From: Pleomorphovibrio marinus
GTDB lineage: Bacteria; Bacteroidota; Bacteroidia; Cytophagales; Cyclobacteriaceae
DNA: 64,000 nt
Direction: 5' to 3'
NCBI RefSeq assembly: GCF_003347495.1
Contig: NZ_QCXY01000009.1
Coordinates: 207,424 to 271,423, forward strand
Shown: positions 36,352 through 45,735 of the stretch, one piece after another
Layout: every line of letters starts with the position of its first letter
How positions within the stretch are numbered: the stretch's first letter is position 1
Notes under the pieces: model-generated
The model's input: the letters and a program-made list of their open reading frames with translations, nothing else
Database searches by the model: none
What the model was told of the DNA's origin: nothing
Program-made: the position numbers and the translations under genes

Positions 36352-37428
36352 ATGCGCAATACTTTCGGTAGGGCATTCACTATCAGCACTTTCGGTGAGT
36401 CCCATGGCAAAGGCCTAGGAGTCATTATTGACGGTTGCCCTGCTGGGGTGGCTATAGACGAGGAGTTTATCCGCCAGGAAATGCAAAGGCGCAAGCCCGG
36501 GCAGTCCAAAATCACCACGCAAAGAAAGGAAGAGGACGAAATCCAAATTCTTTCCGGGGTTTTTGAGGGCAAAAGTACGGGCACGCCCATAGCCATCGTC
36601 ATTCTCAACACCGACCAGAAAAGCAAGGATTACAGCCATATCGCGGATAAATTCCGCCCCTCCCATGCGGACTTCACCTATCAGGAAAAATTTGGTGTCC
36701 GTGATTATAGGGGTGGTGGCAGAAGCAGCGCCCGAGAAACAGCCGCCAGGGTGGCAGCGGGTGCCGTGGCCAAAATGCTCCTGAAGAACTACGGAGTGGA
36801 CATACATGCCTATGTAAGCCAAACTGGTGCGCTGAAACTGGAAAAACCCTACCAAGAACTCGACTTTTCCAAGACAGAAGAAAACATCGTCCGCTGTCCC
36901 GACCCGGAAATGGCCGAAAAAATGATCGAATTAATCGATGAGGTCCGTAAAAGTCGAGACACAATAGGTGGGGTGGTTTCTTGCGTGGCCCAAGGGGTAC
37001 CTGTGGGGCTTGGAGAGCCCGTATTTGACCGGTTGCATGCTGCATTGGGTCATGCCATGCTTAGCATTAATGCCGTAAAAGGATTTGAGTATGGCTCCGG
37101 TTTTGAAGGGGTGAGCATGCGGGGTTCTGAGCATAATGATGCCTTTTTCATGGAAGGGGAGCGGGTACGCACCAGAACCAATCACTCCGGAGGCATACAG
37201 GGTGGAATTTCCAATGGTGAAGACATCTATTTCCGAGTGGCCTTCAAGCCTGTGGCCACCATCATGAAAGACCAGGAAAGCGTAACCGAGGCAGGAGAAA
37301 GCACTACGGTTTCCGGAAAGGGCAGGCACGACCCCTGCGTGGTGCCTAGGGCTGTGCCCATCGTAGAGGCCATGTGCGCACTGGTGCTGGCCGATTTCCT
37401 GCTTTTGAACAGATTGAGCAAATTGTAA
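36352..37428 (+). CDS. aroC: Chorismate synthase
   Basis: This 358-residue enzyme converts EPSP to chorismate with reduced FMN, the last step of the shikimate pathway. The signatures are complete: [20 protein letters not shown] at the start, [36 protein letters not shown] and the C-terminal [20 protein letters not shown]. It lies 3 bp after batD. Length is typical. Confidence 0.98.
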   Translation: MRNTFGRAFTISTFGESHGKGLGVIIDGCPAGVAIDEEFIRQEMQRRKPGQSKITTQRKEEDEIQILSGVFEGKSTGTPIAIVILNTDQKSKDYSHIADKFRPSHADFTYQEKFGVRDYRGGGRSSARETAARVAAGAVAKMLLKNYGVDIHAYVSQTGALKLEKPYQELDFSKTEENIVRCPDPEMAEKMIELIDEVRKSRDTIGGVVSCVAQGVPVGLGEPVFDRLHAALGHAMLSINAVKGFEYGSGFEGVSMRGSEHNDAFFMEGERVRTRTNHSGGIQGGISNGEDIYFRVAFKPVATIMKDQESVTEAGESTTVSGKGRHDPCVVPRAVPIVEAMCALVLADFLLLNRLSKL

Positions 37429-37460
37429 TTTAACCACTTCACGGACACAACCACTGACTT

Positions 37461-38792
37461 ATGAAAAAAAAATTACCCCTTCACACCCAAATCATTATTG
37501 GTTTGGTATTGGGCTTGCTTTTGGGCTTAGCAGTAGTGCAATTTAGGATTGGGGCAGGTTTTATCATTGACTACGTAAAACCCATAGGCACCATTTTTAT
37601 CAATTCCCTCAAAATGATCGCCGTGCCTCTGGTATTGGCTTCCCTTATTGTGGGGGTATCTAACCTGGGGGATATTTCCAAACTAAGTAGAATTGGTGGC
37701 AAAACCATACTTACCTACATGGTGACCACCGTGATTGCGGTAAGCCTTGGCCTGATCGCCGTAAATATCTTTAACCCCGGTAAAAGCCTGCCTACAGAAA
37801 CCAGGGACAATTTGATGACCCTTTACGATGACAATGTAGGGGATAAAACCTCACAGGTGGAAGAATTGCGGGAGCAAAGCCCTCTCAAACCCTTGGTAGA
37901 TATGGTGCCGGAAAACGTGTTTGGTGCCGCCGCCGACAATGGAAGTATGCTGCAAGTGGTGTTCTTTGCCATATTGGTGGGGATTGCCCTCTTGCAAGTA
38001 CCAAAAGAAAAAGGAAGCCCCGTAATCGCATTTTTTGATGGGCTGAACGATATTATTATCAAAATTGTGGGATTTATCATGCTCCTTGCCCCCTACGGTG
38101 TATTTGCGCTGATGGCTTCACTTATAGTAGAAATCACCGGGGACAATCCGGATTCGGCTATAGAGTTGCTGTTGGCTTTGCTGAAATACAGCCTGGTGGT
38201 CTTGGGTGGCTTGTTTTTTATGATCCTCATCACTTATCCCTTAATCTTAAAAATGTTCACTAAGGTGAAATACCTTGATTTTTTTAAGGCTATACGCCCC
38301 GCGCAATTATTGGCCTTCACCACCAGCTCCAGTTCAGCAACCCTACCGGTTACGATGAAACAAGTGGAAGAAGAACTAGGGGTTTCGGAAGAGGTAAGCA
38401 GCTTTGTGCTTCCCCTGGGAGCCACCATTAACATGGATGGCACCAGTTTGTATCAAGGTGTTGCCGCTGTATTTATCGCACAGGCACTGGGGCTTGACCT
38501 CAGCCTCACCCAACAGCTTATGATAGTGCTTACCGCAACATTGGCGTCTATAGGCACCGCAGGTGTGCCCGGTGCGGGTATCATCATGTTGATCATCGTG
38601 TTGGAATCCATTTCGGTTCCGGCGGCAGGAATAGCACTTATTTTGGCACCAGACAGGATTTTGGACATGTTCAGGACAATCGTAAATGTGACGGGAGACG
38701 CGATGGTATGTACTGTGGTTGCCTCCACCGAGGGGGAGTTACCCGATGGCCTGATCCGTAAATCCAACCCCCTTACCACTACAGAAGCATAA
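37461..38792 (+). CDS. Dicarboxylate/amino acid:cation symporter
   Basis: This 443-residue inner-membrane protein belongs to the DAACS/GltP family. It has about eight helices and the two re-entrant signatures: SSSSATLPVTMK in HP1, and NMDGTSLYQGVAAVFIAQ in TM7. The end GVPGAGIIMLIIVLESI is also typical. It probably takes up glutamate, aspartate or C4-dicarboxylates with Na+ or H+. It lies 33 bp after aroC on the same strand and may share its transcript. Confidence 0.95.
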   Translation: MKKKLPLHTQIIIGLVLGLLLGLAVVQFRIGAGFIIDYVKPIGTIFINSLKMIAVPLVLASLIVGVSNLGDISKLSRIGGKTILTYMVTTVIAVSLGLIAVNIFNPGKSLPTETRDNLMTLYDDNVGDKTSQVEELREQSPLKPLVDMVPENVFGAAADNGSMLQVVFFAILVGIALLQVPKEKGSPVIAFFDGLNDIIIKIVGFIMLLAPYGVFALMASLIVEITGDNPDSAIELLLALLKYSLVVLGGLFFMILITYPLILKMFTKVKYLDFFKAIRPAQLLAFTTSSSSATLPVTMKQVEEELGVSEEVSSFVLPLGATINMDGTSLYQGVAAVFIAQALGLDLSLTQQLMIVLTATLASIGTAGVPGAGIIMLIIVLESISVPAAGIALILAPDRILDMFRTIVNVTGDAMVCTVVASTEGELPDGLIRKSNPLTTTEA

Positions 38793-38863
38793 TCCCAACT
38801 ATCAATGAACCCAAAGCCCAAAAGGTGCGTTAAGCCCATATATTAATCATCAAAATCTGAGAC

Positions 38864-39448
38864 ATGCTACAAGCACAGAAGCGACCTGTACACCTCTATA
38901 TGGAAGCCAATCCTAATCCAAACTCTCTGAAGTTTGTGGCCAATTTCATGTTGGCCGAAGATGGGATTAGTTTTGACTTCCCGGATCAAGAAAGCGCCAA
39001 AAACTCACCCTTGGCCCAAGAATTATTCAATTTCGCCTCAGTGGAAAGGGTTTTTATTGCGGCAAACTTTGTGACGGTCACAAAGAGCGAGGAGGTAAGC
39101 TGGCAGGAGATTCAGGATGTGATCCGAAACCACATCAAGTCCTATCTGGAGGATGGGAAAGAAGTGGTGAATGCGGATTTTGACAAAGACCCCTTGTTTG
39201 ATGAAAGTGATTCAGAAACGGTAAAGAAAATCAAGGGTATTTTGGATGAATATATCCGACCCGCTGTAGAGCAGGATGGCGGGGCTATTGTTTTCCATAG
39301 TTTCCAAGATGGTATTGTCAAAGTCTTGCTGCAGGGAGCATGCTCCGGATGTCCTTCCAGTACTGTCACCTTAAAAGCAGGGATAGAGAACTTGCTCACC
39401 CGTATGTTACCAGACGAGGTGAAAGGCGTGGAAGCCGAGGGTGTCTGA
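38864..39448 (+). CDS. NifU/Nfu-type Fe-S scaffold protein
   Basis: This 194-residue protein has an N-terminal Nfu_N domain (YMEANPNPNSLKFVANFML) and a C-terminal NifU domain with GACSGCPSSTVTLKAGIENL, whose CxxC binds the [4Fe-4S] cluster carried to target enzymes. The domain order matches eukaryotic-type NFU1/Bacteroidota Nfu. It is a single gene 71 bp after the symporter. Function is confident; targets are not identifiable. Confidence 0.94.
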   Translation: MLQAQKRPVHLYMEANPNPNSLKFVANFMLAEDGISFDFPDQESAKNSPLAQELFNFASVERVFIAANFVTVTKSEEVSWQEIQDVIRNHIKSYLEDGKEVVNADFDKDPLFDESDSETVKKIKGILDEYIRPAVEQDGGAIVFHSFQDGIVKVLLQGACSGCPSSTVTLKAGIENLLTRMLPDEVKGVEAEGV

Positions 39449-39479
39449 TGGACAAAGATAGTTAGAGGCAGAGGAGGGT

Positions 39480-40547
39480 ATGTGGAAGGGAAACTGGACT
39501 TGGGCATTTCTGGGATTGGCTGCATTGCTGTTACGCTGGCTGGCAAGGCTTAATCCCGAAATAACTGAGGCCTATTATTCACGGACATTTTTTCCGGTAA
39601 TTAGGAATGTAATTGACGCTACCCTGGCAAAGCTCCCTTTTCCAACGGTGTACCTATTTCTATTTTCGGTGCTCGCTGTTTTTGTATTGTGCCTTAATCG
39701 TCTGGCAAACCTCCCAGATATCAGGAATAAGGCTGTCTTTGCCCTTAGGAATTGCCTCAACGGGCTGGGCTTGTTGGTATTTTTCTTCTTGATCCTCTGG
39801 GGATATAATTATCAGCGTGTTCCGGTGTACGAACAAGTGGGGATTTTCCCAGAGCCTTTGGGGGAGGAAAAACTTGTGGAGGAAATCGAATTTACCCTTC
39901 AGCAACTCACACAACTCAGGCCTATCATCAAAAGGGATACCTTTCCCATAGAAGACATACTTCCCTACCCGGATTTGGAAAGGTTCGTGAGAGAGGAAAT
40001 GGGAAGTAATTTACTCATTTTGGGACTAAACCATACAGGTTCGCCTCGAGCCAGGGAATTTTTCCCATCGGGATTTATGAGAAGAATGGGGATATATGGC
40101 ATCTATTTTCCCTTTACGGGTGAGAGTTACATTGATCCAAGTTTGCATCCCCTGGAAAAACCCTTTACTGTGGCCCACGAAATGGCCCACAGTTACGGCA
40201 TTACCGATGAAGGTGAGGCAAATTTCATAGCCTGGATCATCTGTACCAACAGTTCTTCCACCTTGTTACAATATACGGGGCATTTAAGGCTCTTTAGGTA
40301 TCAGCTCAACGACCTTTACCGGATTAACGAGAACAGCTATTTGGCGTTTGTGGAAAATATACCTCCCGGAATTCGCAACGACTTGCTTTCCATCAGGGAA
40401 AATGTACTTTCCATACGCCCCCTGTTTCTGGAATTGACCAAAAGATCCAACGACCTCTACCTGAAAACTCAGGGGGTAAAGTCCGGGGTAAAAAGTTACG
40501 CTGAACTTCCTATGCTTGTTTATGCCTGGAAAAATTTGTTGAAATAA
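39480..40547 (+). CDS. DUF3810 membrane protein with HExxH motif
   Basis: This 355-residue protein has two or three N-terminal transmembrane helices and a soluble part containing FTVAHEMAHSYGITDEGEAN. That is a zinc-metallopeptidase-like HExxH with a downstream glutamate in EGEANF. This is the DUF3810 family of Bacteroidota. Peptidase activity is suggested but not shown. It begins 31 bp after the Nfu gene; its end overlaps a convergent gene by 38 bp. Confidence 0.9.
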   Translation: MWKGNWTWAFLGLAALLLRWLARLNPEITEAYYSRTFFPVIRNVIDATLAKLPFPTVYLFLFSVLAVFVLCLNRLANLPDIRNKAVFALRNCLNGLGLLVFFFLILWGYNYQRVPVYEQVGIFPEPLGEEKLVEEIEFTLQQLTQLRPIIKRDTFPIEDILPYPDLERFVREEMGSNLLILGLNHTGSPRAREFFPSGFMRRMGIYGIYFPFTGESYIDPSLHPLEKPFTVAHEMAHSYGITDEGEANFIAWIICTNSSSTLLQYTGHLRLFRYQLNDLYRINENSYLAFVENIPPGIRNDLLSIRENVLSIRPLFLELTKRSNDLYLKTQGVKSGVKSYAELPMLVYAWKNLLK

Positions 40548-41067
40548 TTACGCTTTCCCTGGATTTTCTCACTTTTCTGTAATGCAAGATCCCCATTGCC
40601 AAGACGGCGAGGGAGAGCAAAAAAACCGCCCATTCATAGCTTCTTTTGGAGGCTTTAATTTCAGCAATAACCTGTTCCTTATTGGCTAAAGATCGTTTAA
40701 GCACATCAATATCATGTTGCTGCTTTTGCGCTATGTATTTATAATCCTCCTTTTCATTGCTAATCTCGGCTGTCTCTATGTTTTTCAACATTTCCAGTTC
40801 CGCCATAATTTGATTGTCCTTCTTAATGATCCTTTCCATCCACTCGTTGGTTGTAATCATGTCTTTTTTGGTGCGGTTCCCAAAAATACCGGATTTTTGC
40901 TCCTCGGAGGCTTGCCAAGACCTATGTAGTTGTTCCCTTTCTTCTACCAACCTATTCAGCTTTTCCTGCCCATGGCTGAAGGTAGGCATACCTACCATTA
41001 TAAGCAATAGAAATAAGGGAACTAAACTAACCCTTATTCCAAAATTTAGAGAAGATTTCATCTGCAT
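40510..41067 (-). CDS. Exported coiled-coil protein with C-terminal membrane anchor
   Basis: From the ATG at 41067 the protein has 185 residues. It has a signal peptide (LVPLFLLLIMVGMPTFSHG), a long charged coiled-coil region (about 45-135, with EKLNRLVEEREQLHRSW and QKQQHDIDVLKRSLANKEQV), and a transmembrane helix near the end (AVFLLSLAVLAMGILHY) followed by a basic tail. A second ATG at 41061 is equally possible. No family is recognised. It could tether a periplasmic coil to the inner membrane. Its 3' end overlaps the convergent DUF3810 gene by 38 bp. Confidence 0.75.
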   Translation of the reverse strand: MQMKSSLNFGIRVSLVPLFLLLIMVGMPTFSHGQEKLNRLVEEREQLHRSWQASEEQKSGIFGNRTKKDMITTNEWMERIIKKDNQIMAELEMLKNIETAEISNEKEDYKYIAQKQQHDIDVLKRSLANKEQVIAEIKASKRSYEWAVFLLSLAVLAMGILHYRKVRKSRESVIISTNFSRHKQA

Positions 41068-41114
41068 AATTACAATTTTCCGACCTAAAAAATACCATTC
41101 TCCAAATTTCATGC

Positions 41115-41489
41115 CTAAAACCTTTTACGTCTGGGGTTTCTACGTTTAAATGCCCCTTTCCTGCGCTTATTGTTGGTATAGAAATTATAAAGAAAATTAA
41201 TGGCTATCACCGTTATGGTAAGAGGCACAAAAAACGAAGGAAACATGGACTTGATTCCCAACAGGATAAAAAGTGTAGCGATGATCCCTATCTTAAATGA
41301 GGTGTGTTTCTCTGGGTAAACCCTGGAGATAATACTCAGGCTAATGATTTCTATGATAATCAGACCCACCACCAGAAGGACAAGCAAATAGGAAAAAGCG
41401 ATGTCCGCAGCGATAAAATACCAAGCACATAAGGCAAAAACCAATGCCAGGCTAATGGAATGCAAGGATGTGTTTATTCTTTCTTTCAT
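41115..41489 (-). CDS. Small membrane protein with basic tail
   Basis: From the ATG at 41489 the protein has 124 residues with about four hydrophobic helices (ISLALVFALCAWYFIAADIA, YLLVLLVVGLIIIEIISLSI, IGIIATLFILLGIKSMF, PLTITVIAINFLYNF). The tail is arginine/lysine-rich (NNKRRKGAFKRRNPRRKRF) and probably cytoplasmic. No family is recognised. It lies 47 bp upstream of the coiled-coil gene in the same direction, so the two may form one unit. Confidence 0.75.
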   Translation of the reverse strand: MKERINTSLHSISLALVFALCAWYFIAADIAFSYLLVLLVVGLIIIEIISLSIISRVYPEKHTSFKIGIIATLFILLGIKSMFPSFFVPLTITVIAINFLYNFYTNNKRRKGAFKRRNPRRKRF

Positions 41490-41650
41490 TGAGGGGGTAT
41501 TTTGAGTTAATCTGCATAAAAGATAAACCAAGTACACCAATTTAACAAAAAGGTTGAATTTTTAATCTGAAATAATCAACCATCCATACCCCTTGCAGTC
41601 TCTTAGGCTAAAAGTTTTATACAGCCAAAGGGACACAACGAGGATATTTT

Positions 41651-42166
41651 TTATTCTCCAAGAAGGCTTTTCCACCCCTTTTCCTCCAGGTTTTGGGCGG
41701 TCTCCTCCACTTTAATTTTAAGCCCCTCTTTGAACCTGGAAAGGTTTTCTCCCACCTTTTCTTCGTAGGCACCCACCATAGATGCGGCCAAAATCCCCGC
41801 ATTTTTTGCGCCGTTTAGTGCAACAGTGGCCACGGGAATCCCTGCAGGCATCTGCAGGATGGATAGAATACTGTCCCAGCCATCAATGGAGTTGGAGGAC
41901 TTTACGGGTACCCCTATCACAGGCAGGGTGGTGAGGGAGGCTACCATACCAGGAAGATGGGCCGCTCCTCCTGCTCCCGCTATAATCACTTTAACTCCCC
42001 TTTCCTTTGCCTTTTCAGCATAGGTAATCATTCGCAAGGGTGTACGGTGAGCAGATACGATGGTAATTTCATAGCCCACTTCCAGTTCTTCCAATACTTT
42101 AGCCGCTTCGGCCATAACGGGCAAGTCCGACTGACTTCCCATGATAATCCCCACTTGTATCTTCAT
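41651..42166 (-). CDS. purE: 5-(carboxyamino)imidazole ribonucleotide mutase
   Basis: This 171-residue class I PurE converts N5-CAIR to CAIR in purine synthesis. Motifs: GSQSDLPVMAEAAKVL at the N-terminus, VSAHRTP with the catalytic histidine, and GAGGAAHLPGMVASLTTLPV. It follows purK by 3 bp on the minus strand, the usual pairing. Confidence 0.98.
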   Translation of the reverse strand: MKIQVGIIMGSQSDLPVMAEAAKVLEELEVGYEITIVSAHRTPLRMITYAEKAKERGVKVIIAGAGGAAHLPGMVASLTTLPVIGVPVKSSNSIDGWDSILSILQMPAGIPVATVALNGAKNAGILAASMVGAYEEKVGENLSRFKEGLKIKVEETAQNLEEKGWKSLLGE

Positions 42167-42169
42167 GTT

Positions 42170-43312
42170 TTAGGCTTTTATTTTTATAGTTTTCTTGATG
42201 AATTGGGCCTTTGCCTTTAAAGACGAAAGGTTTTCATCCAAAACAGTCACATGGCCCATCTTCCTGAAGGGCTTGGTCAATTTCTTTCCATAAAGGTGTA
42301 TGAAAACACCCTCCGAGGCAAGTAACTCATCCATGCCTTCCACCAGGGCTTCGCCGGTATAGCCTTCCTCTCCAAGTACATTCACCATGGCAGCGGGAGA
42401 TCTTGCCTCAGTGTGGCCCAGTGGCATGTTCATGACTGACCTGAAATGCTGTTCAAATTGACTCACCCAGTTGGCTTCTATGGTATGGTGCCCACTATTG
42501 TGGGGGCGGGGCGCTATTTCATTGACCAGAAGCTCCCCTTCCTTTGTTAGAAAAAGCTCTACCGCGAGTATCCCCACCATCCCAAGTTGGTCAATCACCC
42601 TCTCGGCAAGGATCCTGGCTTCTTTTTCAAGGGAAGGCGCTATTTCTGCTGGTGAAAACAGGAATTCCACCAGATTATGTACAGGATGAAAGGCACACTC
42701 CACCACGGGAAAGGTTTTGGTCTCCCCTTTTTCGTTTCTGGCCACAATTACGGCCAATTCTTTTTCGAAATCAACAAACTTCTCCAAAAGGCCGGGAGCC
42801 TCAAAGGCCTTATCCAGATCCCTTTCTGATTTAATAAGCTGCACTCCTCTTCCATCATAGCCCTCCCTGCCCAACTTGTGCACGGCAGGCAAAAAGGAGG
42901 AATGCTCCCGCACTGCCTCTTTATCTGCGGTAAGCAAAAATGGGGCTGTGGGTATTCCCTTATCCTTATAGAATTGTTTTTGCAAGCGCTTGTCCTGTAT
43001 TAGCCGGATGATATGTGGTTGGGGAAACACCTTTTTTCCCTCCTCCTGTAGTTTTTCTAATGCCTCGGTATTGACATGCTCAATTTCTATCGTAATGACG
43101 TCACACGCTTTGCCGAAGGCATATACGGTATCAAAATCCTTTAAATCCCCCTGGGAAAAGGATTGACATAGGTGCTTACAAGGAGCGTTGGAGTCAGGGT
43201 CCAGGATGTGTATCTCCAAATTATAGTTGATGGCCGCCTGTATCACCATGCGCCCCAACTGTCCTCCCCCTAAAATTCCGAGTTTTTTTTGCTGGTAGTT
43301 TTCTTGTGTCAT
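42170..43312 (-). CDS. purK: 5-(carboxyamino)imidazole ribonucleotide synthase
   Basis: This 380-residue ATP-grasp enzyme makes N5-CAIR from AIR, ATP and bicarbonate. The N-terminus has KLGILGGGQLGRMV, followed by AVHKLGREGYDGRG in the ATP-grasp region, with EKFVDFEKELAVIVARNEKG and VNEIAPRPHNSGHHTIEAN at the active site. It is the first gene of purK-purE. A terminator for the gene upstream stands at 43405-43434. Confidence 0.98.
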   Translation of the reverse strand: MTQENYQQKKLGILGGGQLGRMVIQAAINYNLEIHILDPDSNAPCKHLCQSFSQGDLKDFDTVYAFGKACDVITIEIEHVNTEALEKLQEEGKKVFPQPHIIRLIQDKRLQKQFYKDKGIPTAPFLLTADKEAVREHSSFLPAVHKLGREGYDGRGVQLIKSERDLDKAFEAPGLLEKFVDFEKELAVIVARNEKGETKTFPVVECAFHPVHNLVEFLFSPAEIAPSLEKEARILAERVIDQLGMVGILAVELFLTKEGELLVNEIAPRPHNSGHHTIEANWVSQFEQHFRSVMNMPLGHTEARSPAAMVNVLGEEGYTGEALVEGMDELLASEGVFIHLYGKKLTKPFRKMGHVTVLDENLSSLKAKAQFIKKTIKIKA

Positions 43313-43404
43313 GTCAGATGGGTGAGCTTTTGGTTGCCAAAATTAAGCATATTTTTAGATATGAACCCCGAGCATACCAAAAACTGGTGGCAGAAAGCAT
43401 AGAA

Positions 43405-43434
43405 AAAGGGAACAGTTGGTTTTCTGTTCCCTTT
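43405..43434 (-). terminator. Intrinsic terminator for the lmo0937-like gene
   Basis: AAAGGGAACAG (43405-43415) and CTGTTCCCTTT (43424-43434) form a perfect 11-bp stem with an 8-nt loop. On the minus strand the stem is followed by a T run (TTTTTCT), 71 bp past the stop of the small membrane gene at 43505. It separates that gene from purK. Confidence 0.8.
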
Positions 43435-43504
43435 CCCAAAATGTGCAATAAAGTTGGTCAACTGCCCTTCCGGGCTAGGTTTGGTCAATTTGATCCATCA
43501 TAGG

Positions 43505-43657
43505 TCAAACCGTTCGGCCTCCAATAAGCCTAAATAGCACTGCAATGACAGCTAGTACAAGCAGAATGTGAATCAATCCGCCTACGCTATAAACAAAGGC
43601 TCCAAAAATCCATCCTATTACAAGGATAACTGCGATGATATATAATAAAGAACTCAT
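43505..43657 (-). CDS. Small lmo0937-family membrane protein
   Basis: This 50-residue protein reads MSSLLYIIAVILVIGWIFGA, then FVYSVGGLIHILLVLAVIAV, then a short LFRLIGGRTV end. Two transmembrane helices joined by a glycine turn are the pattern of the lmo0937/DUF5670 family. These occur as short stress-associated membrane proteins in many bacteria. It has its own terminator downstream at 43405-43434. The upstream AT-rich region (43658-43725) should hold its promoter. Confidence 0.85.
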   Translation of the reverse strand: MSSLLYIIAVILVIGWIFGAFVYSVGGLIHILLVLAVIAVLFRLIGGRTV

Positions 43658-43725
43658 AGTGGGTAAAATTTAAAATTTATACATGATTTCTTCAATTTAA
43701 CCAATTCCCATGCCAAATACAATTT

Positions 43726-45489
43726 TCAAGGTTTGAAATTGATCCCCATGAGTTCCATCAGCTTGTTGGCGTTAAAGTCCGGGCAAGGCCCTTGCTTTAT
43801 TTTATAATCAAAAAGAATTTCGTTTTCCTTTATAAGATGGTGAAAGCTTCTATTTCCTAAGGCAGGCAATTTGGCCTCAAGTTCGCTAAGTTCAATGTCA
43901 TGGGTAGAAATAATACCCATTGCTTCCTTATCCATTAACTGACGGATCAGGGCCTCGCTACCCATGATCCTGTCCTTAGTATTGGTGCCTTTCAATATTT
44001 CGTCGAGCAGAAAAAAAACGGGCACTCCCATATCCGTTTGCTCCAACAACCCCTTGATCCTGCTCAATTCCGCATAAAATGAACTTACACTCTCCCCAAG
44101 GTTATCGGTATTTCTCATACTGGTATATAATTTGAAATTCCCTATCCTCAACGAACGGGCCATGGGGGAAAGTCCCATATGAACCATCACCAGGTTGATG
44201 CCCATGGTGCGCATAAAAGTCGTCTTGCCAGACATGTTTGATCCTGTGAGAAGGATGATTTTCTTCCCCATAGGTAACTCAAAGTCGTTATCCACACATT
44301 TTTCTTCCCGGATCAAAGGGTGCTTAATCCCCTTGCCTTCCCAAACCTGCCCCTCCTCCCAGATAATTTCCCCGTCCAATTGTTCCTCGGCGGTAAATGC
44401 CCCTAGGGATGCCAAGGCCTGCCAGGTGTCAAAAGTCTGTTGCCACTTACTGAAATGCTCCCCATACCTTCTTTTCCATTTTTCCAGGCGGAATAACACC
44501 AAAAAATCCAGCCAAAAAAAGAGATTGAACACCAAATACATCAGGTTTGCCCGGTTTTGGACAACAAAAATCTGCCCTTCCAAAGCCTTTAAAGCCTTGG
44601 ATGCTTTAAACCCATCACTCACATAGGGCTTTTGAAATTTCTGCAGCAACGGATGCTTAAAACTTTGGTTTTCCAAGAGTTTTGCCCAAAGCCGATAGGT
44701 TTTAAGGTCCTGCTCATTAGGAAGGTTTTTCATGGCCTCCATCAATGGCCTAAACACCAAGCTCAGCAGGAGCAACCCTACACCAATAAACATGCTCAGG
44801 TAAACATAGGGATACCCAAGAAGAAAAGTATATACCAATACCGCAAGCCCAACTGTGGGACCGAGAATTGCCGGGATCCAATATCCTTTCTTCCAGGCAT
44901 TTGGTTTGGCCAACCAATCAAAAAATCGGGATTTTTCTTTTTCGTTTTTCAAAAAGGCCTTTCCTAAACCTTCAAACAGCAATAAAAATTCACCTTTCCC
45001 ACTTAATTCCTTTAAGGCTTCATGTCTTTCCATGGCAACCTTTGGGGTGGCTTGATGAAGCATAAAATTCGCCAACTTACTCTTGCCCCCAGGGCTTACC
45101 GTATGATCCAGCAACTGAAAAAGGGAATGGGCACCAAATAAGTCAAGGTCACTGGCATAAGGATGACTTTTGTCCAAAAACTCCTCCCCCTTGTCAAAGC
45201 CAGCCAGCTCTCTCCTCATTCTTTTTTCCCTTGCCTCCTTCATCAGAACCACACTTTTTAGCAAACCTTCTTCGTCCTTTTTCTCATTAAATTTCACGAT
45301 TAGCCAGATAAACAAGAAAGCTAGGGGGATAAATAAAAAAAAGACCGCGTTTTGGTCTGAGATCCCGACCACGAGTACCGCCAATAATGCTAAAAATACC
45401 AGAAAACGTGCAATGGAAAGGCCGGTTGTCACTTTCCTGATCTTTACCAAACCTGCCTCAGGTTGGGAAAAGTCTAGGTTTTCAAACAT
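43726..45489 (-). CDS. Membrane-embedded MutS-like ATPase
   Basis: This 587-residue protein has the MutS ABC-type ATPase at its C-terminus: Walker A LTGSNMSGKTTFMRTMGINL, signature LGESVSSFYAELSRI, Walker B VFFLLDEILKGTNTKDR and ISTHDIELSELE. Unlike MutS1 it lacks the mismatch-recognition N-terminus. It has two helices near residues 25-65 and two more near 215-250 (IPAILGPTVGLAVLVYTFLL). Membrane-associated MutS-related proteins of this sort are common in Bacteroidota. The function is not mismatch repair as far as the domains show. Confidence 0.9.
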   Translation of the reverse strand: MFENLDFSQPEAGLVKIRKVTTGLSIARFLVFLALLAVLVVGISDQNAVFFLFIPLAFLFIWLIVKFNEKKDEEGLLKSVVLMKEAREKRMRRELAGFDKGEEFLDKSHPYASDLDLFGAHSLFQLLDHTVSPGGKSKLANFMLHQATPKVAMERHEALKELSGKGEFLLLFEGLGKAFLKNEKEKSRFFDWLAKPNAWKKGYWIPAILGPTVGLAVLVYTFLLGYPYVYLSMFIGVGLLLLSLVFRPLMEAMKNLPNEQDLKTYRLWAKLLENQSFKHPLLQKFQKPYVSDGFKASKALKALEGQIFVVQNRANLMYLVFNLFFWLDFLVLFRLEKWKRRYGEHFSKWQQTFDTWQALASLGAFTAEEQLDGEIIWEEGQVWEGKGIKHPLIREEKCVDNDFELPMGKKIILLTGSNMSGKTTFMRTMGINLVMVHMGLSPMARSLRIGNFKLYTSMRNTDNLGESVSSFYAELSRIKGLLEQTDMGVPVFFLLDEILKGTNTKDRIMGSEALIRQLMDKEAMGIISTHDIELSELEAKLPALGNRSFHHLIKENEILFDYKIKQGPCPDFNANKLMELMGINFKP

Positions 45490-45604
45490 GAAATTATTTT
45501 ATATTGAAGTATAGTAATGCCAAAGATAGCAAATTTGAATGGGAAGCTAGGGTTCGTCTCGGGTTCCGATCGTATAAAGGCTGGACTTTTCTAAAAGTTT
45601 TTAT

Positions 45605-45646
45605 TGCAACATTGTTGCATATTAAAAAAAAACTTTCGTACATTTA
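45605..45646 (+). promoter_or_regulatory. Promoter overlapped by a 7-1-7 palindrome (Fur/Zur-type operator)
   Basis: TGCAACA-T-TGTTGCA (45605-45619) is a perfect inverted repeat around one base, the shape of Fur-family operators. A candidate -33 GTTG (45614-45617) lies inside it, and TACATTTA (45639-45646) fits the TAnnTTTG -7 box in seven of eight positions with a 21-bp spacer. A repressor bound here would block transcription of the DUF3299-like/CobW unit. Zinc control by Zur is an inference from the CobW-type metallochaperone. Confidence 0.6.
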
Positions 45647-45695
45647 CATCATCAAGTTTTTCTTATCAATAAGAAAAGTTGGTTGACACAGCAGA

Positions 45696-45720
45696 GACTC
45701 CGGGAAACCGGAGTCTTTTT
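45696..45720 (+). terminator. Leader terminator hairpin, possible attenuator
   Basis: GACTCCGG (45696-45703), loop GAAA, CCGGAGTC (45708-45715) make an 8-bp GC-rich stem followed by TTTTT. It lies between the promoter candidate and the ATG at 45736, within the leader of the operon. A second hairpin, TTTTCTTAT/ATAAGAAAA (45658-45677), precedes it. No plus-strand gene upstream needs termination, as the neighbouring MutS-like gene runs the other way. Attenuation or a short leader RNA is possible. Confidence 0.65.
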
Positions 45721-45735
45721 CCGTAAAAATGGTCT

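Noticed and set aside
43306..43503. Plus-strand frame of 65 codons
   Set aside because: It covers a terminator hairpin and the purK start and has no similarity to a known protein.
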